Assembly: GCF_000217795.1 (NCBI RefSeq) | Contig: NC_015681.1 | Location: 921,244-985,243 of the forward strand | DNA: 64,000 nt | Reading direction: 5' to 3' | Origin: Thermodesulfatator indicus DSM 15286 | Lineage (GTDB): Bacteria; Desulfobacterota; Thermodesulfobacteria; Thermodesulfobacteriales; Thermodesulfatatoraceae | Shown: positions 17,058 to 25,795 of the stretch, piece after piece | Layout of the letters: each line of letters opens with the position of its first letter | How positions within the stretch are numbered: the stretch's first letter is position 1 | Made by a program: the position numbers and the translations under genes | Notes under the pieces: generated by a model | The model's input: the letters and a program-made list of their open reading frames with translations, nothing else | Database searches by the model: none | Told to the model about the DNA's origin: nothing

Positions 17058-18743
17058 ATGAAGTGGGCGAAAAGTATTTTGGTTTTAGTCATTTTTTTAG
17101 GCCTGTTGGGTTTGGCTCCGGCAAGTAGGGCCCAAACTTCTACAGCTGAACTTTTAAAAAGGATCGAAGAACTTTCCCGCGAACTTGAATCTCTCAAAAA
17201 ACAGCTCGCTGAGATGAAAGAGGCCCAGGAAGAACAGCTGGCCGTCCAGGAAGAAAACACTGAGTTTCTAGAAGAAGTGAAAAACAATATGGGTAAATTC
17301 AAAATCTGGGGAGATATAAGAACCAGAGTTGATTCAACTCGCGCCAAAGTGGCTACCAGCTACTGGAGTTATTTTAACGGCATTTATTATGACTCTACTC
17401 TACACCGAATGATTCCTATGATTGACATGACAGATCCAGGCCATGGACAACCCACTAAAGGTTATAAAGAAAACGACACTCTTTGGACCAACCGTATGCG
17501 TCTCAATTTCAAGGTAAAGCCCACGGAAGACACGGTGGTTAAGGTTCGCCTGGCTTATTACAAAATATGGGGCATGTCCGATGATTACGTTTCCCCTGAG
17601 CTTTTCCCGAGCATGGACAACAATTTTACTTTTGGCGTCAGGCCTTCAGACAGCCGCCTCTACGTTGACCGAGCTTACTTTAACTGGACTAATATTGGTG
17701 GCCTTCCTATCTGGGTATCCCTTGGTCGCCGTCCTACCACCCACGGAGTCCCCTCTCATATTCGGGAAGGGCTTGAGCGGCGTGAAGCCAGCCCGGCTGG
17801 CATCAACATAGACATTCCCTTTGATGGGGCCACTATTGGTTATCAATATAGCTGGCCCTGGACGGGGAGGATTCGTTTCTGTTACGGTCGCGGCTTCGAG
17901 TCCGGTTTTAAAATGCCCATTGACCGCGCCAAAGACGACATAGATTTTTACGGCTTTGTCTGGGACGTCATTGATGAACCTGAACGCAATATGCTCTTCG
18001 TTATCCAACTATTTAAAGCCGAAGGAGTGATGGACTTCCCTGAAGGCACCTGGTTCATGTCAAAACTCGGGCCAGGCTACGTAACCACCAATAACAACCT
18101 TGGCGACATTTATGAAATAGGCGCTACCTGGCTCCACAAGGTTGACATTCCAGCCCTTGGCCTTGAAGGTGTAGATTACTTCGTCTCTTTCGGGCTTTCT
18201 ATAACGGACCCCGACCAGATAGGCGCTATGCCTGTAGCAGTTTATGATGGTACCGATTATAATACTGACTTTATGTATTACTCCCTTCTGGGTGGTTTTT
18301 CTTTAGGTGACCCTTCAGCAGTAGATACCAGCACCCACACAGGCTGGGCCGTTTATTTGGGCACACGCGTTCCTCTTCCCTGGGTTCCTGGAGCCAAGCT
18401 CGGTTTAGAATATAACTACGGCTCTAAATGGTGGATGCCCTTTATGGTGGCCACGGACGACATCTATATCAACAAACTTGCCACCCGCGGGCATGTAGCC
18501 GAAGTTTACTGGATTCAGGATCTAGCAGCTGGCGAGGCCCTCTCTGATTACGCCAAAGTCTTCCTCCGGGTAGGTTTCCAGTATTTCTGGTTTAATTACA
18601 GCGGTAGTGGCTCCTGGCTGGGTGAGCCACACGAAATAAACGAGCTTGATGATATGGGTATGATGGGACCAGAAAATCCGCAAATGTTTGTGCCTTTAAA
18701 ACACATGTATAATCTCTATCTCTCTCTAGAACTCTTCTTCTAA
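17058..18743 (+). CDS. Outer-membrane porin-like beta-barrel with N-terminal coiled coil
   Basis: 561 residues. A signal peptide (about 1-26, ending ASRAQ) is followed by a coiled coil at about 30-78 (LLKRIEELSRELESLKKQLA), then a long region of alternating aromatic strands. It ends LYLSLELFF, a C-terminal phenylalanine as needed by the BAM complex. This layout fits large porins of sulfate-reducing bacteria that anchor to peptidoglycan or trimerise through a coiled coil. Substrate unknown. AGGAGG stands about eight bases before the start. A single-gene unit with its own terminator. Confidence 0.8.
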   Translation: MKWAKSILVLVIFLGLLGLAPASRAQTSTAELLKRIEELSRELESLKKQLAEMKEAQEEQLAVQEENTEFLEEVKNNMGKFKIWGDIRTRVDSTRAKVATSYWSYFNGIYYDSTLHRMIPMIDMTDPGHGQPTKGYKENDTLWTNRMRLNFKVKPTEDTVVKVRLAYYKIWGMSDDYVSPELFPSMDNNFTFGVRPSDSRLYVDRAYFNWTNIGGLPIWVSLGRRPTTHGVPSHIREGLERREASPAGINIDIPFDGATIGYQYSWPWTGRIRFCYGRGFESGFKMPIDRAKDDIDFYGFVWDVIDEPERNMLFVIQLFKAEGVMDFPEGTWFMSKLGPGYVTTNNNLGDIYEIGATWLHKVDIPALGLEGVDYFVSFGLSITDPDQIGAMPVAVYDGTDYNTDFMYYSLLGGFSLGDPSAVDTSTHTGWAVYLGTRVPLPWVPGAKLGLEYNYGSKWWMPFMVATDDIYINKLATRGHVAEVYWIQDLAAGEALSDYAKVFLRVGFQYFWFNYSGSGSWLGEPHEINELDDMGMMGPENPQMFVPLKHMYNLYLSLELFF

Positions 18744-18773
18744 AGTAAAGGGCCGGGATTCCGGCCCTTTACT
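18744..18773. terminator. Bidirectional terminator between porin gene and queE
   Basis: AGTAAAGGGCCGG, GATT, CCGGCCCTTTACT gives a 13-bp perfect stem between two convergent stop codons. Confidence 0.85.
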
Positions 18774-19432
18774 TATACACCTCTTTTTTCTCCCCAAAGA
18801 ATTTTGTGGAGCTGGAGCTGAAAACGCACTGGAAGCTTGTCTTTTATTATCCATTCGGCCAGCTCTCTGGGTTCAAGCCTCTGCCACACAGGTGAAAATA
18901 GAACCTGGGTGTAAACAGGAAGGTAAAATTTGGTCATAACATTTTTAGCCCACTTGTAATCTTCTCTATCAGCAATGACAAACTTCACTTGATCCTTGCG
19001 GTCTAAATAAGCCAGGTTTTCAAAACGCATGTAAGCGTTCATCTCGGATGAAGGGGGCTTTATGTCCATGATTTTTACGACTTCGCGGGGAACGCGCTCA
19101 AGGGGCATACTTCCGTTTGTTTCCAGAAGGACAGTGGCTCCTTTGTCCAAAAAAGCCTTCATCAAAGGATAGACATTTTCCTGAAGAAGAGGCTCTCCGC
19201 CGGTTATCTGGACTACTTTAAGCTTGCCTCCCCTTTGCCACCTATCCAAGATCTCAGAAAGGCTAATAAAGTTTTTTTGGGGCTGCTGAGCGTAAACCGT
19301 GTCACACCATTGACACTGCAAATTACAGCCAGCCAGCCTCACAAAAAAAGTAGGAAGACCAACGTAGGTGCTCTCCCCCTGAAGGCTAACAAATATTTCG
19401 GCTATGTCTAAAATTAAGTCCCTCTCAGGCAT
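18773..19432 (-). CDS. queE: 7-carboxy-7-deazaguanine synthase QueE
   Basis: 219 residues. The start AEIFVSLQGESTYVGLPTFF and the radical SAM motif AGCNLQCQWCDT are characteristic of QueE, which contracts carboxytetrahydropterin to the 7-deazaguanine core of queuosine. GGEPLLQE is the SAM-binding GGEP motif. It starts directly after queD with no gap. The third and fourth steps (queC, queF) are not in the window. Confidence 0.93.
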   Translation of the reverse strand: MPERDLILDIAEIFVSLQGESTYVGLPTFFVRLAGCNLQCQWCDTVYAQQPQKNFISLSEILDRWQRGGKLKVVQITGGEPLLQENVYPLMKAFLDKGATVLLETNGSMPLERVPREVVKIMDIKPPSSEMNAYMRFENLAYLDRKDQVKFVIADREDYKWAKNVMTKFYLPVYTQVLFSPVWQRLEPRELAEWIIKDKLPVRFQLQLHKILWGEKRGV

Positions 19433-19804
19433 TTAAGCCTTAACAAAAGAAGCACAGGCCCGCTCAGTTTCACAAACAGTTACGCGGATAAGCTCCACTC
19501 CATAAGGTTTAAGTTTAGGAGCAAGCTTTTCAAAAATATAGCGGGCAATATTTTCCGAGGAAGGATTCTTGTCCTGAAACGCAGGATGTTCATTTAAGTT
19601 TTGGTGGTCTAGCTCGTCAAGAACTTCTTTCAGGTGTTTTTTTAGGTCTTTAAAATCAATGAGAACGTCTATTTCGTTAAGCTTTTCGCCTCTTACAGCT
19701 ATTTCTACTTTCCAGTTATGGCCGTGTAGCCTCTCACATGCTCCGGGATAATCACGAAGATAATGGGCTGCGGCAAATTCATCTTTAACGGTTAATTCGA
19801 ACAT
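19433..19804 (-). CDS. queD: 6-carboxy-5,6,7,8-tetrahydropterin synthase QueD
   Basis: 123 residues. Zinc-binding histidines appear in DEFAAAHYLRDYPGACERLHGHNWKVEIAV, read as AAAHYL and LHGHNW. The catalytic Cys sits in YPGACERLHGH. Glu in the C-terminal VCETERACASF completes the site. It makes the pterin precursor of queuosine from dihydroneopterin triphosphate. It is immediately upstream of queE and only 25 bases after tRNA-Cys, so tRNA and enzyme genes may share a transcript. Confidence 0.93.
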   Translation of the reverse strand: MFELTVKDEFAAAHYLRDYPGACERLHGHNWKVEIAVRGEKLNEIDVLIDFKDLKKHLKEVLDELDHQNLNEHPAFQDKNPSSENIARYIFEKLAPKLKPYGVELIRVTVCETERACASFVKA

Positions 19805-19828
19805 TGTTTAAAAACCTCGGCAGGAAGT

Positions 19829-19904
19829 TGGAGGCGGCGCGGGGATTCGAACCCCGGAATAACGATTTTGCAGACCGTCGCCTTAACCGCTTGGCTACGC
19901 CGCC
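19829..19904 (-). tRNA. tRNA-Cys (GCA)
   Basis: On the minus strand, acceptor GGCGGCG pairs with CGCCGCC, and the T-loop is TTCGAAT in a CGGGG/CCCCG stem. The anticodon loop CTGCAAA gives GCA. The CCA end is encoded (U discriminator then CCA). Confidence 0.93.
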
Positions 19905-19912
19905 TCTGTTAT

Positions 19913-19989
19913 TGGTGGCGGCGCAGGGACTCGAACCCCGAACCTTGCGGATATGAGCCGCATGCTCTCACCTGTTGAGCTACGCCGCC
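19913..19989 (-). tRNA. tRNA-Met (CAT), elongator type
   Basis: Acceptor GGCGGCG/CGCCGCC, D-arm GCTCAACAGGTGAGAGC, anticodon stem TGCGG/CCGCA with loop CTCATAT (anticodon CAT), T-arm TTCGAGT, encoded CCA. The paired first base rules out the initiator. A tRNA-Ile with modified CAT anticodon is possible but the body looks like elongator Met. Confidence 0.88.
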
Positions 19990-20063
19990 ACGCTCTTTTA
20001 AATGTTCTCGATAGAAAACAAATTGTCAAGGCCTTCTAAAATTTATCCAAAATTCCCGCTTAA

Positions 20064-20113
20064 GCATTGGGGGCTTCGCCTCCAAACCCCCATGTTACCA
20101 ACATGTTAAGCTC
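20064..20113. repeat. Short palindromic GC-rich repeat, copy A
   Basis: GGGGGCTTCGCC...ACCCCC followed by CATGTT-ACC-AACATG, two adjacent hairpins, in the 329-base gap upstream of purL. A related unit (cccccaagcccacgttccca and a trailing tttagc) lies after purL. The rest of the gap is AT-rich leader sequence without a recognised gene. Confidence 0.5.
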
Positions 20114-20318
20114 TATTTTCAGTTTTTTGTGTTTTCACCCGCTTGCAAAATATATTTGAGCTTTAATTCTTACAGTAAGCTGTTTTAAACCACCAAAATC
20201 CCACTTAAATGAGAACAAAGATAGAATTAATTTCTCAGGTTTAATTGAAAATTCTTGAATAGCGGTCAGGCCTGTGGTTTATCTTAAACAGTCAAACAAT
20301 TTTTAAGAGAGGTAAGCT

Positions 20319-23300
20319 ATGCTAGCTAGTATAGAAGTTGCCTTAAAACCTGAACTTAAAGATGCCCTGGGAGAAAAGCTTGCCAGACGCATGCGTGAAG
20401 ACCTGGGGCTTTCTGTAGAGGCCTGTCGTACTATACGAATCTATTTAGTAGAAGCAGATATTTCCCATGAGGACTTGCTAGCCTTTGCCTCGGGGCCACT
20501 TTGTGATCCTGTAACTGAAATATATTCCGTTGAAAGGCCTTTGGCTCCGAAGTTTGGTTTTGATTGGCTTATTCAGGTAGGTTTTCGGCCCGGAGTTACA
20601 GATAACGAAGGAAAAGTAGCCAAAGAGGCCCTTGAATTACTCATTGGTCGTAGTCTAAATGAAGACGAAAATGTCTATTCCCTGACCCAGTATCTGATAA
20701 GAGGGCATCTCAGCCACGAAGAAGTAGAGAGGATTGCCAAAGAACTATTGGCCAATGAACTCATAGAACGCTTCTGGATAGTTTCTCAAGCTGAGTTTAA
20801 TGTGGAAACCGGCCTTGAAACCCCACCACCAAAAGTTACCGAAACCCACGAAATAAAAGTAGAAGTCTTTGATTTATCAAAACTTTCAGACGAAGAACTA
20901 CTAAAGCTTTCCAAGGAAAGATTACTTGCTTTGAACCTCAAAGAAATGCAGACTATAAAGGAATTTTTCACCGCTAATCAGGAATTCTTGAAACTGCGCC
21001 AAAAATACGGCCTTGACTATCGCCTAACTGACGTAGAGTTAGAAAGCCTTGCCCAGACCTGGTCAGAACACTGTAAACACAAAATTTTTAACGCCAAGAT
21101 TACGTATACTGACAAAACTTCAGGGAAAACCGAAATTATTGACAGTCTCTTTAAGACTTACATTCGCAAATCAACTGAAGAGATTCGAAAGGCCAAAGGT
21201 GAGCGAGACTTTTGCCTCTCGGTTTTCGTAGATAATGCCGGTGTTATTAAACTTAATGACAAGTGGAACGTGGCCATGAAAGTTGAAACCCACAATAGTC
21301 CCTCAGCCCTTGATCCGTATGGAGGAGCACTCACCGGCATCGTGGGAGTTAACCGTGATCCCTTTGGCACAGGCAAAGGGGCTCTTCTAGTCTTTAACAC
21401 CGACGTGTTCTGTTTTGCCCCACCAAACTGGAAAAAACCTCTTCCCCCAAGACTTCTTCATCCAAAACGTATTTTTGAAGGGGTAAGAGAGGGAGTAGAG
21501 CATGGTGGTAACAAAAGCGGTATCCCTACGGTTAATGGTTCCATTGTATTTGACCCCCGGTATCTAGGGAAACCCCTGGTTTACTGTGGCACAGGAGGTA
21601 TCATGCCGGCTGAAGTGTGTGGAGAACCGAGCTGGAAAAAGGGGGCCCGTCCGGGAGACTTGGTTGTCATGGTTGGTGGCCGTATAGGTAAAGACGGCAT
21701 CCACGGAGCTACCTTCTCTTCAGAAGAACTCCACGAAGGCAGTCCAGCCACAGCAGTCCAGATAGGAGATCCCATTACCCAGAAAAAGATGTTTGACTTT
21801 CTCTTAAAAGCCCGCGATGAGTGCCTTTATACCTCTATTACTGATAATGGCGCCGGTGGCCTTTCTTCCTCAGTGGGGGAGATGGCACGCGAGTCAGGTG
21901 GAGCTGAACTTGACCTTGAAAAGGCACCCCTCAAGTATCACGGCTTACAACCTTGGGAAATTTTGGTTTCAGAAAGCCAGGAACGCATGACCGTAGCCGT
22001 GCCTCCTGAACATATTGATCGCTTCCTTGAACTGGCGAAAAAGATGGACGTAGAAGCCACGGTCCTTGGCCAATTTACAGACTCGGGGTTTTTCCACATT
22101 CGCTATCAAGGAAAAACGGTAGGGCTTTTGCCCCTTGATTTCCTACATGATGGCGTGCCTCAACTGGAACTTAAGGCCGTGTGGGAACCTCCTAAAGTTG
22201 ACGAACCTAATTTACCAGAACCTGAAGACTGTGGAGAGATTCTTAAAGACCTGCTTTCCTCTTACAATATATGTTCCAAAGAATATGTAGTGCGTCAGTA
22301 TGACCACGAAGTGCAGGGGGGAAGCGTAGTAAAGCCTTTGACAGGAGCCAAAGACGATGGCCCGAGCGACGCGGCTGTTTTGAGGCCGGACTTAAGCGCC
22401 CCCGATGGCCTGGTTGTGGCCCACGGTATTTGTCCAAAATACTCAGATATTGACACTTACTGGATGGCGGCCAACGCCATTGACGAAGCTATACGCAATG
22501 CCGTTTGTGTGGGAGCAGACATTGAACATATGGCCGGGCTTGACAATTTTTGCTGGTGCGATCCCATTCAAAGTGAAAAGACTCCAGATGGCTACTATAA
22601 ACTTGCCCAACTGGTAAGGGCCAACCAGGCCCTTTACGATTTTACCACGGCCTTTGGAGTGCCTTGTATCTCTGGGAAAGACTCCATGAAAAATGATTAT
22701 TTAGCTTCTGGGCTTGGCTTAACTCCAGAAAACAATCCCTTTGGCGTAGGAGTAGTGCTGCCTGATGGTAGCCTCAAAATTTCTATCCCGCCAACACTAC
22801 TCTTTTCAATCCTGGCCAGGATTCCTGACGTCACTAAGGCCTTGACTCTTGATGTCAAAAGGCCGGAAGAACTGGTCTATATCCTTGGGCTTACCCGAGA
22901 TGAACTTGGAGGCTCAGAATACTTCAGGCTCAGAGGGTTCACTGGTTCTAAAGTGCCCAAAGTTCACGCCTCCTCGGCTTATGAGCGCTATCTGAAATTG
23001 AGAGACGCTATTTACTATGGCCTTGTTTCGGCAGCGCACGATTGTTCTGACGGAGGTCTGGCCGTCACCCTGGCTGAAATGGCCTTTGCCGGGCACCTGG
23101 GCATAGCCATTGACCTTTCAGCTATACCTTATGAAGGAGAAAAGCGGCCTGACTACTTACTCTTTTCAGAGTCAGCTAGCCGCATAGTGGTAACTGTGCC
23201 TAAAGATAAACAAAGGGACTTTGAAAACCTTTTCACCGGTACGGCTTACGCCCTAATTGGCGAAACCATAACCGAACCAGTTTTTATTTGCCGTGATGAA

Positions 23301-23372
23301 AGAGGCAAGGCGGTAATAGAAGAAAATATCTTTGAGCTTAAAAACGCCTGGCAAAAGCCTCTAAACTGGTAA
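20319..23372 (+). CDS. purL: Phosphoribosylformylglycinamidine synthase, long PurL with PurS-like N-terminus
   Basis: 1017 residues. The first 155 residues contain two PurS-like repeats in tandem (about 2-75 and 82-155), the second with the VGFRPGVTDNEG signature. The synthetase core follows, with LAQTWSEHCKHKIF and HGGNKSGIPTVNGS, then the two AIR-synthase-type halves. There is no glutaminase domain at the end, so it needs a separate PurQ. By family knowledge the N-domain of large PurL mimics a PurS dimer, so this is a large-type PurL lacking its fused amidotransferase. It catalyses the fourth step of purine synthesis. Confidence 0.93.
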   Translation: MLASIEVALKPELKDALGEKLARRMREDLGLSVEACRTIRIYLVEADISHEDLLAFASGPLCDPVTEIYSVERPLAPKFGFDWLIQVGFRPGVTDNEGKVAKEALELLIGRSLNEDENVYSLTQYLIRGHLSHEEVERIAKELLANELIERFWIVSQAEFNVETGLETPPPKVTETHEIKVEVFDLSKLSDEELLKLSKERLLALNLKEMQTIKEFFTANQEFLKLRQKYGLDYRLTDVELESLAQTWSEHCKHKIFNAKITYTDKTSGKTEIIDSLFKTYIRKSTEEIRKAKGERDFCLSVFVDNAGVIKLNDKWNVAMKVETHNSPSALDPYGGALTGIVGVNRDPFGTGKGALLVFNTDVFCFAPPNWKKPLPPRLLHPKRIFEGVREGVEHGGNKSGIPTVNGSIVFDPRYLGKPLVYCGTGGIMPAEVCGEPSWKKGARPGDLVVMVGGRIGKDGIHGATFSSEELHEGSPATAVQIGDPITQKKMFDFLLKARDECLYTSITDNGAGGLSSSVGEMARESGGAELDLEKAPLKYHGLQPWEILVSESQERMTVAVPPEHIDRFLELAKKMDVEATVLGQFTDSGFFHIRYQGKTVGLLPLDFLHDGVPQLELKAVWEPPKVDEPNLPEPEDCGEILKDLLSSYNICSKEYVVRQYDHEVQGGSVVKPLTGAKDDGPSDAAVLRPDLSAPDGLVVAHGICPKYSDIDTYWMAANAIDEAIRNAVCVGADIEHMAGLDNFCWCDPIQSEKTPDGYYKLAQLVRANQALYDFTTAFGVPCISGKDSMKNDYLASGLGLTPENNPFGVGVVLPDGSLKISIPPTLLFSILARIPDVTKALTLDVKRPEELVYILGLTRDELGGSEYFRLRGFTGSKVPKVHASSAYERYLKLRDAIYYGLVSAAHDCSDGGLAVTLAEMAFAGHLGIAIDLSAIPYEGEKRPDYLLFSESASRIVVTVPKDKQRDFENLFTGTAYALIGETITEPVFICRDERGKAVIEENIFELKNAWQKPLNW

Positions 23373-23389
23373 AAGTTTAATTCTTTATC

Positions 23390-23446
23390 CTTGGGGGCAA
23401 GAAATGGCCTTGTGGCTCCGCCCCCAAGCCCACGTTCCCAATTTGT
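23390..23446. repeat. Short palindromic GC-rich repeat, copy B
   Basis: CTTGGGGGC (23390-23398) pairs with GCCCCCAAG (23420-23428), a 9-bp perfect stem, followed by a segment resembling copy A near 20064. It lies between the convergent purL and lipoprotein genes and could end either transcript, but has no T run. Confidence 0.5.
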
Positions 23447-23453
23447 TTAGCCC

Positions 23454-24131
23454 TTAAAAAGAATAAATTTGGACTTCAAAATAAGGGGGGATAAAAATCT
23501 TGGGGCAATTGGGCTTTTTATTTAGAAAAGTCCTTTCTTTGAAAAGAAACTGAGCTTTACTTCTTAGCCTGGAAATTTCAATAAAGGTCTTATTTTTTTT
23601 ATAACGAAAAATTAAAGTCCCTTTCGAGGTTTTTAGTTCTATCTTATTTAAAACACCTAATTTTGAAAAATATCCGCAAACTTTACCCTTTTCGTTTAAA
23701 GGGATATCTAATCTATAACCATCCTTCGTGGCAAAGCTTTTCGCTTCTTCGAGCCATTCCTGAGGATAAACCCCTAAAAACAAGGCACCCCAGGGGATAT
23801 CTATCTGACCTAAAAGGTCTTTCATTTGAAAGATATAGGCTTTTTTAGCCAAAAAATTTAGTGCTTCAAGTCTTTGCTTGGCTAAAATTCCTTGGAAAAC
23901 AGTTAAACCCAAAAAAGAAGGCACTTCAAAATAGACAAAATTTGAACCTGCTAGAAAAAAAGCCTCCCCCTTTAGATTGCCTTTAGGCGTTGAAATATCA
24001 TAAGCCACTAGCCCTTTGGCCCCGTAAAACGGCCTTACCTCTGGCAACCAGGACACCGGCTTGGGCGGAGCACAGGAAAATAAACAAGAAAACAAAAGAA
24101 GGACAAATATTAAGAGGAGTTTTTTCTGCAC
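23454..24131 (-). CDS. Lipoprotein, LolB/DUF4292-like
   Basis: 225 residues. A lipoprotein signal peptide ends in the lipobox LFSC (Cys near 20), followed by Pro-rich APPKPVSWLPEV. The remainder has the length and hydrophobic strand pattern of LolB-like outer-membrane lipoproteins, but I see no diagnostic motif, so the family call is tentative. It overlaps the end of the TPR gene by 22 bases and is the last gene of the mnmG-rpoH-TPR unit. Confidence 0.6.
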   Translation of the reverse strand: MQKKLLLIFVLLLFSCLFSCAPPKPVSWLPEVRPFYGAKGLVAYDISTPKGNLKGEAFFLAGSNFVYFEVPSFLGLTVFQGILAKQRLEALNFLAKKAYIFQMKDLLGQIDIPWGALFLGVYPQEWLEEAKSFATKDGYRLDIPLNEKGKVCGYFSKLGVLNKIELKTSKGTLIFRYKKNKTFIEISRLRSKAQFLFKERTFLNKKPNCPKIFIPPYFEVQIYSF

Positions 24132-25795
24132 AGCTTTTCTATTTTCCCGGTTATTCTTTCGCGATCGCGCTTCTTTTTAGCGAAAGAAAGCGATTTTTCA
24201 TATGCCTTACAGGCCTCTTTTGGACGGCCAAGAGCCTTTAAAATATCTCCGTAATGTTCGTGAATTATCGGGTCATTAGGAGATAATTCCAGGGCCTTTT
24301 GAATATTTTTTAAGGCTTCTTGATACTTGCCTTTACGAAATTGAACCCAGGCCAGACTATCAATAATGTAGCCACTTTCAGGCTTTTTCGATAAGGCCTT
24401 TTTTATGTATTTTTCCGCTCTGTCAAGGTCTCGATTGAGATCAGCCAGGGTATAGCCAATAAAGTTTAAAAGGTCTGGGTCATCGGGGTATTTCTTTAAA
24501 AGCGGAGTAAGAACTTTTAGTACTTCTTCGTCATTACCCGTGCAAACCAATAACATGGCGTAGGATGACATAAAGTCCAGGTCTTCGGAAAACTGCGAAA
24601 GCCCTTTTTTCATAAGAGAAAGGCCTAGATCACAGGCATCTAATTGATCAAAAATAGAAGCGGCAAGCAAATATAAGTCTTTATTGTCCGGTTGGCTTGC
24701 AAGGGCCTTTTCAACAAGAGAATAAACTTTTTGAGGATCACGGGTAAGGGCCGCAATCCTCCTGAGTGCCAAAGGGAAAACTTCTGAATCAGGTGGTATT
24801 TTTTGATAAATTTTAAGGGCTTCTTCTTTTAAACCCTGTTTTTCTTTGGCTATTCCTAAATAAAACAAAGCCGCGTAAAAATCTGGTTTTTTTTCAAGGA
24901 CTTTTTCAAGGGCTTTTTCAGCCTCTTTTTCACGATTCAAATCCATAAGAAGTAAAGCCTTGCGAAAAAGGAGCTGCGGCCTTTCTCCCACTAATTCTTC
25001 AAGTTTATTAATCAGCTCAAGAGCCTTTTCAAACTCATTTGAATTTACATAAAGTTTCAATAAGGCCTCATAAAGGTGAAATTGCTCAGGGTTTTGAGCC
25101 AAAGCCTCTTCATAAATTTTCTGTGCTTCTTTAAAAGCCCCTATTTTTTCAAGGAAATCCCCATACTCAAGGAGTATTTTGAGGTTATCTGGTTCAAGTT
25201 TTAGAGCCTTAGAATAATACTTACGGGCCTGATCAAAGTCTCCCTTTTTTCGGTAAACACGAGCAAGTTCCAGATATATAACAGGATTTTCAGGATTTTT
25301 TTTGGCCAAACGCTCAAGCACTTTTATGGCCTTCTCAAGTTTGTTTTGTTCGAGATAAATAGAGGTAAGAATAGAAAGGGCCTCAGCGTTATTTGGATCT
25401 TTTTCTAAAAGTTTTTCTAAAGTCTCTGCTGCTCTTAAAGGTCTCTGTTGAAACCAATAGGCCCTGGCTAGTAGAAAAAGGGTATCTTTATCCCCTGGGG
25501 ACTCTTTCAAGATCTTTTGAGCCAAACTAATAGCCTTTTCATATTGGCGCATTTGAATATAAATTTTTAGCAAATCCTTTTGGGGTGTAAGGGCCTTTGG
25601 ATCACATCTTACAACCCTTTCCAAGGCCTTTCTGGCAGAGACTAAATTCCCTTGGAGCAGGAATTGCTCTCCTACGAGATAGTAATAATAAGCTTCAGCA
25701 GGAGGACATTTGGCCCACAAATTTGAAGAAATTAGCAGTCCTAAAAAGAGACCTAAACTAAGAACCTTCAATGGCCAGAGGATAATTTTCTGCAT
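24110..25795 (-). CDS. Secreted TPR repeat protein
   Basis: 561 residues. A signal peptide (about 1-28, ending NLWAK) precedes a solenoid of roughly 14 tetratricopeptide repeats, many with the canonical PxNxxxLxxxAxxY pattern (for example DPNNAEALSILTSIYLEQNK). It should act as a periplasmic or outer-membrane protein-protein adaptor. It overlaps the rpoH end by 38 bases and the lipoprotein start by 22. A role in outer-membrane assembly or export with the lipoprotein is plausible from context only. Confidence 0.85.
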   Translation of the reverse strand: MQKIILWPLKVLSLGLFLGLLISSNLWAKCPPAEAYYYYLVGEQFLLQGNLVSARKALERVVRCDPKALTPQKDLLKIYIQMRQYEKAISLAQKILKESPGDKDTLFLLARAYWFQQRPLRAAETLEKLLEKDPNNAEALSILTSIYLEQNKLEKAIKVLERLAKKNPENPVIYLELARVYRKKGDFDQARKYYSKALKLEPDNLKILLEYGDFLEKIGAFKEAQKIYEEALAQNPEQFHLYEALLKLYVNSNEFEKALELINKLEELVGERPQLLFRKALLLMDLNREKEAEKALEKVLEKKPDFYAALFYLGIAKEKQGLKEEALKIYQKIPPDSEVFPLALRRIAALTRDPQKVYSLVEKALASQPDNKDLYLLAASIFDQLDACDLGLSLMKKGLSQFSEDLDFMSSYAMLLVCTGNDEEVLKVLTPLLKKYPDDPDLLNFIGYTLADLNRDLDRAEKYIKKALSKKPESGYIIDSLAWVQFRKGKYQEALKNIQKALELSPNDPIIHEHYGDILKALGRPKEACKAYEKSLSFAKKKRDRERITGKIEKLCRKNSS

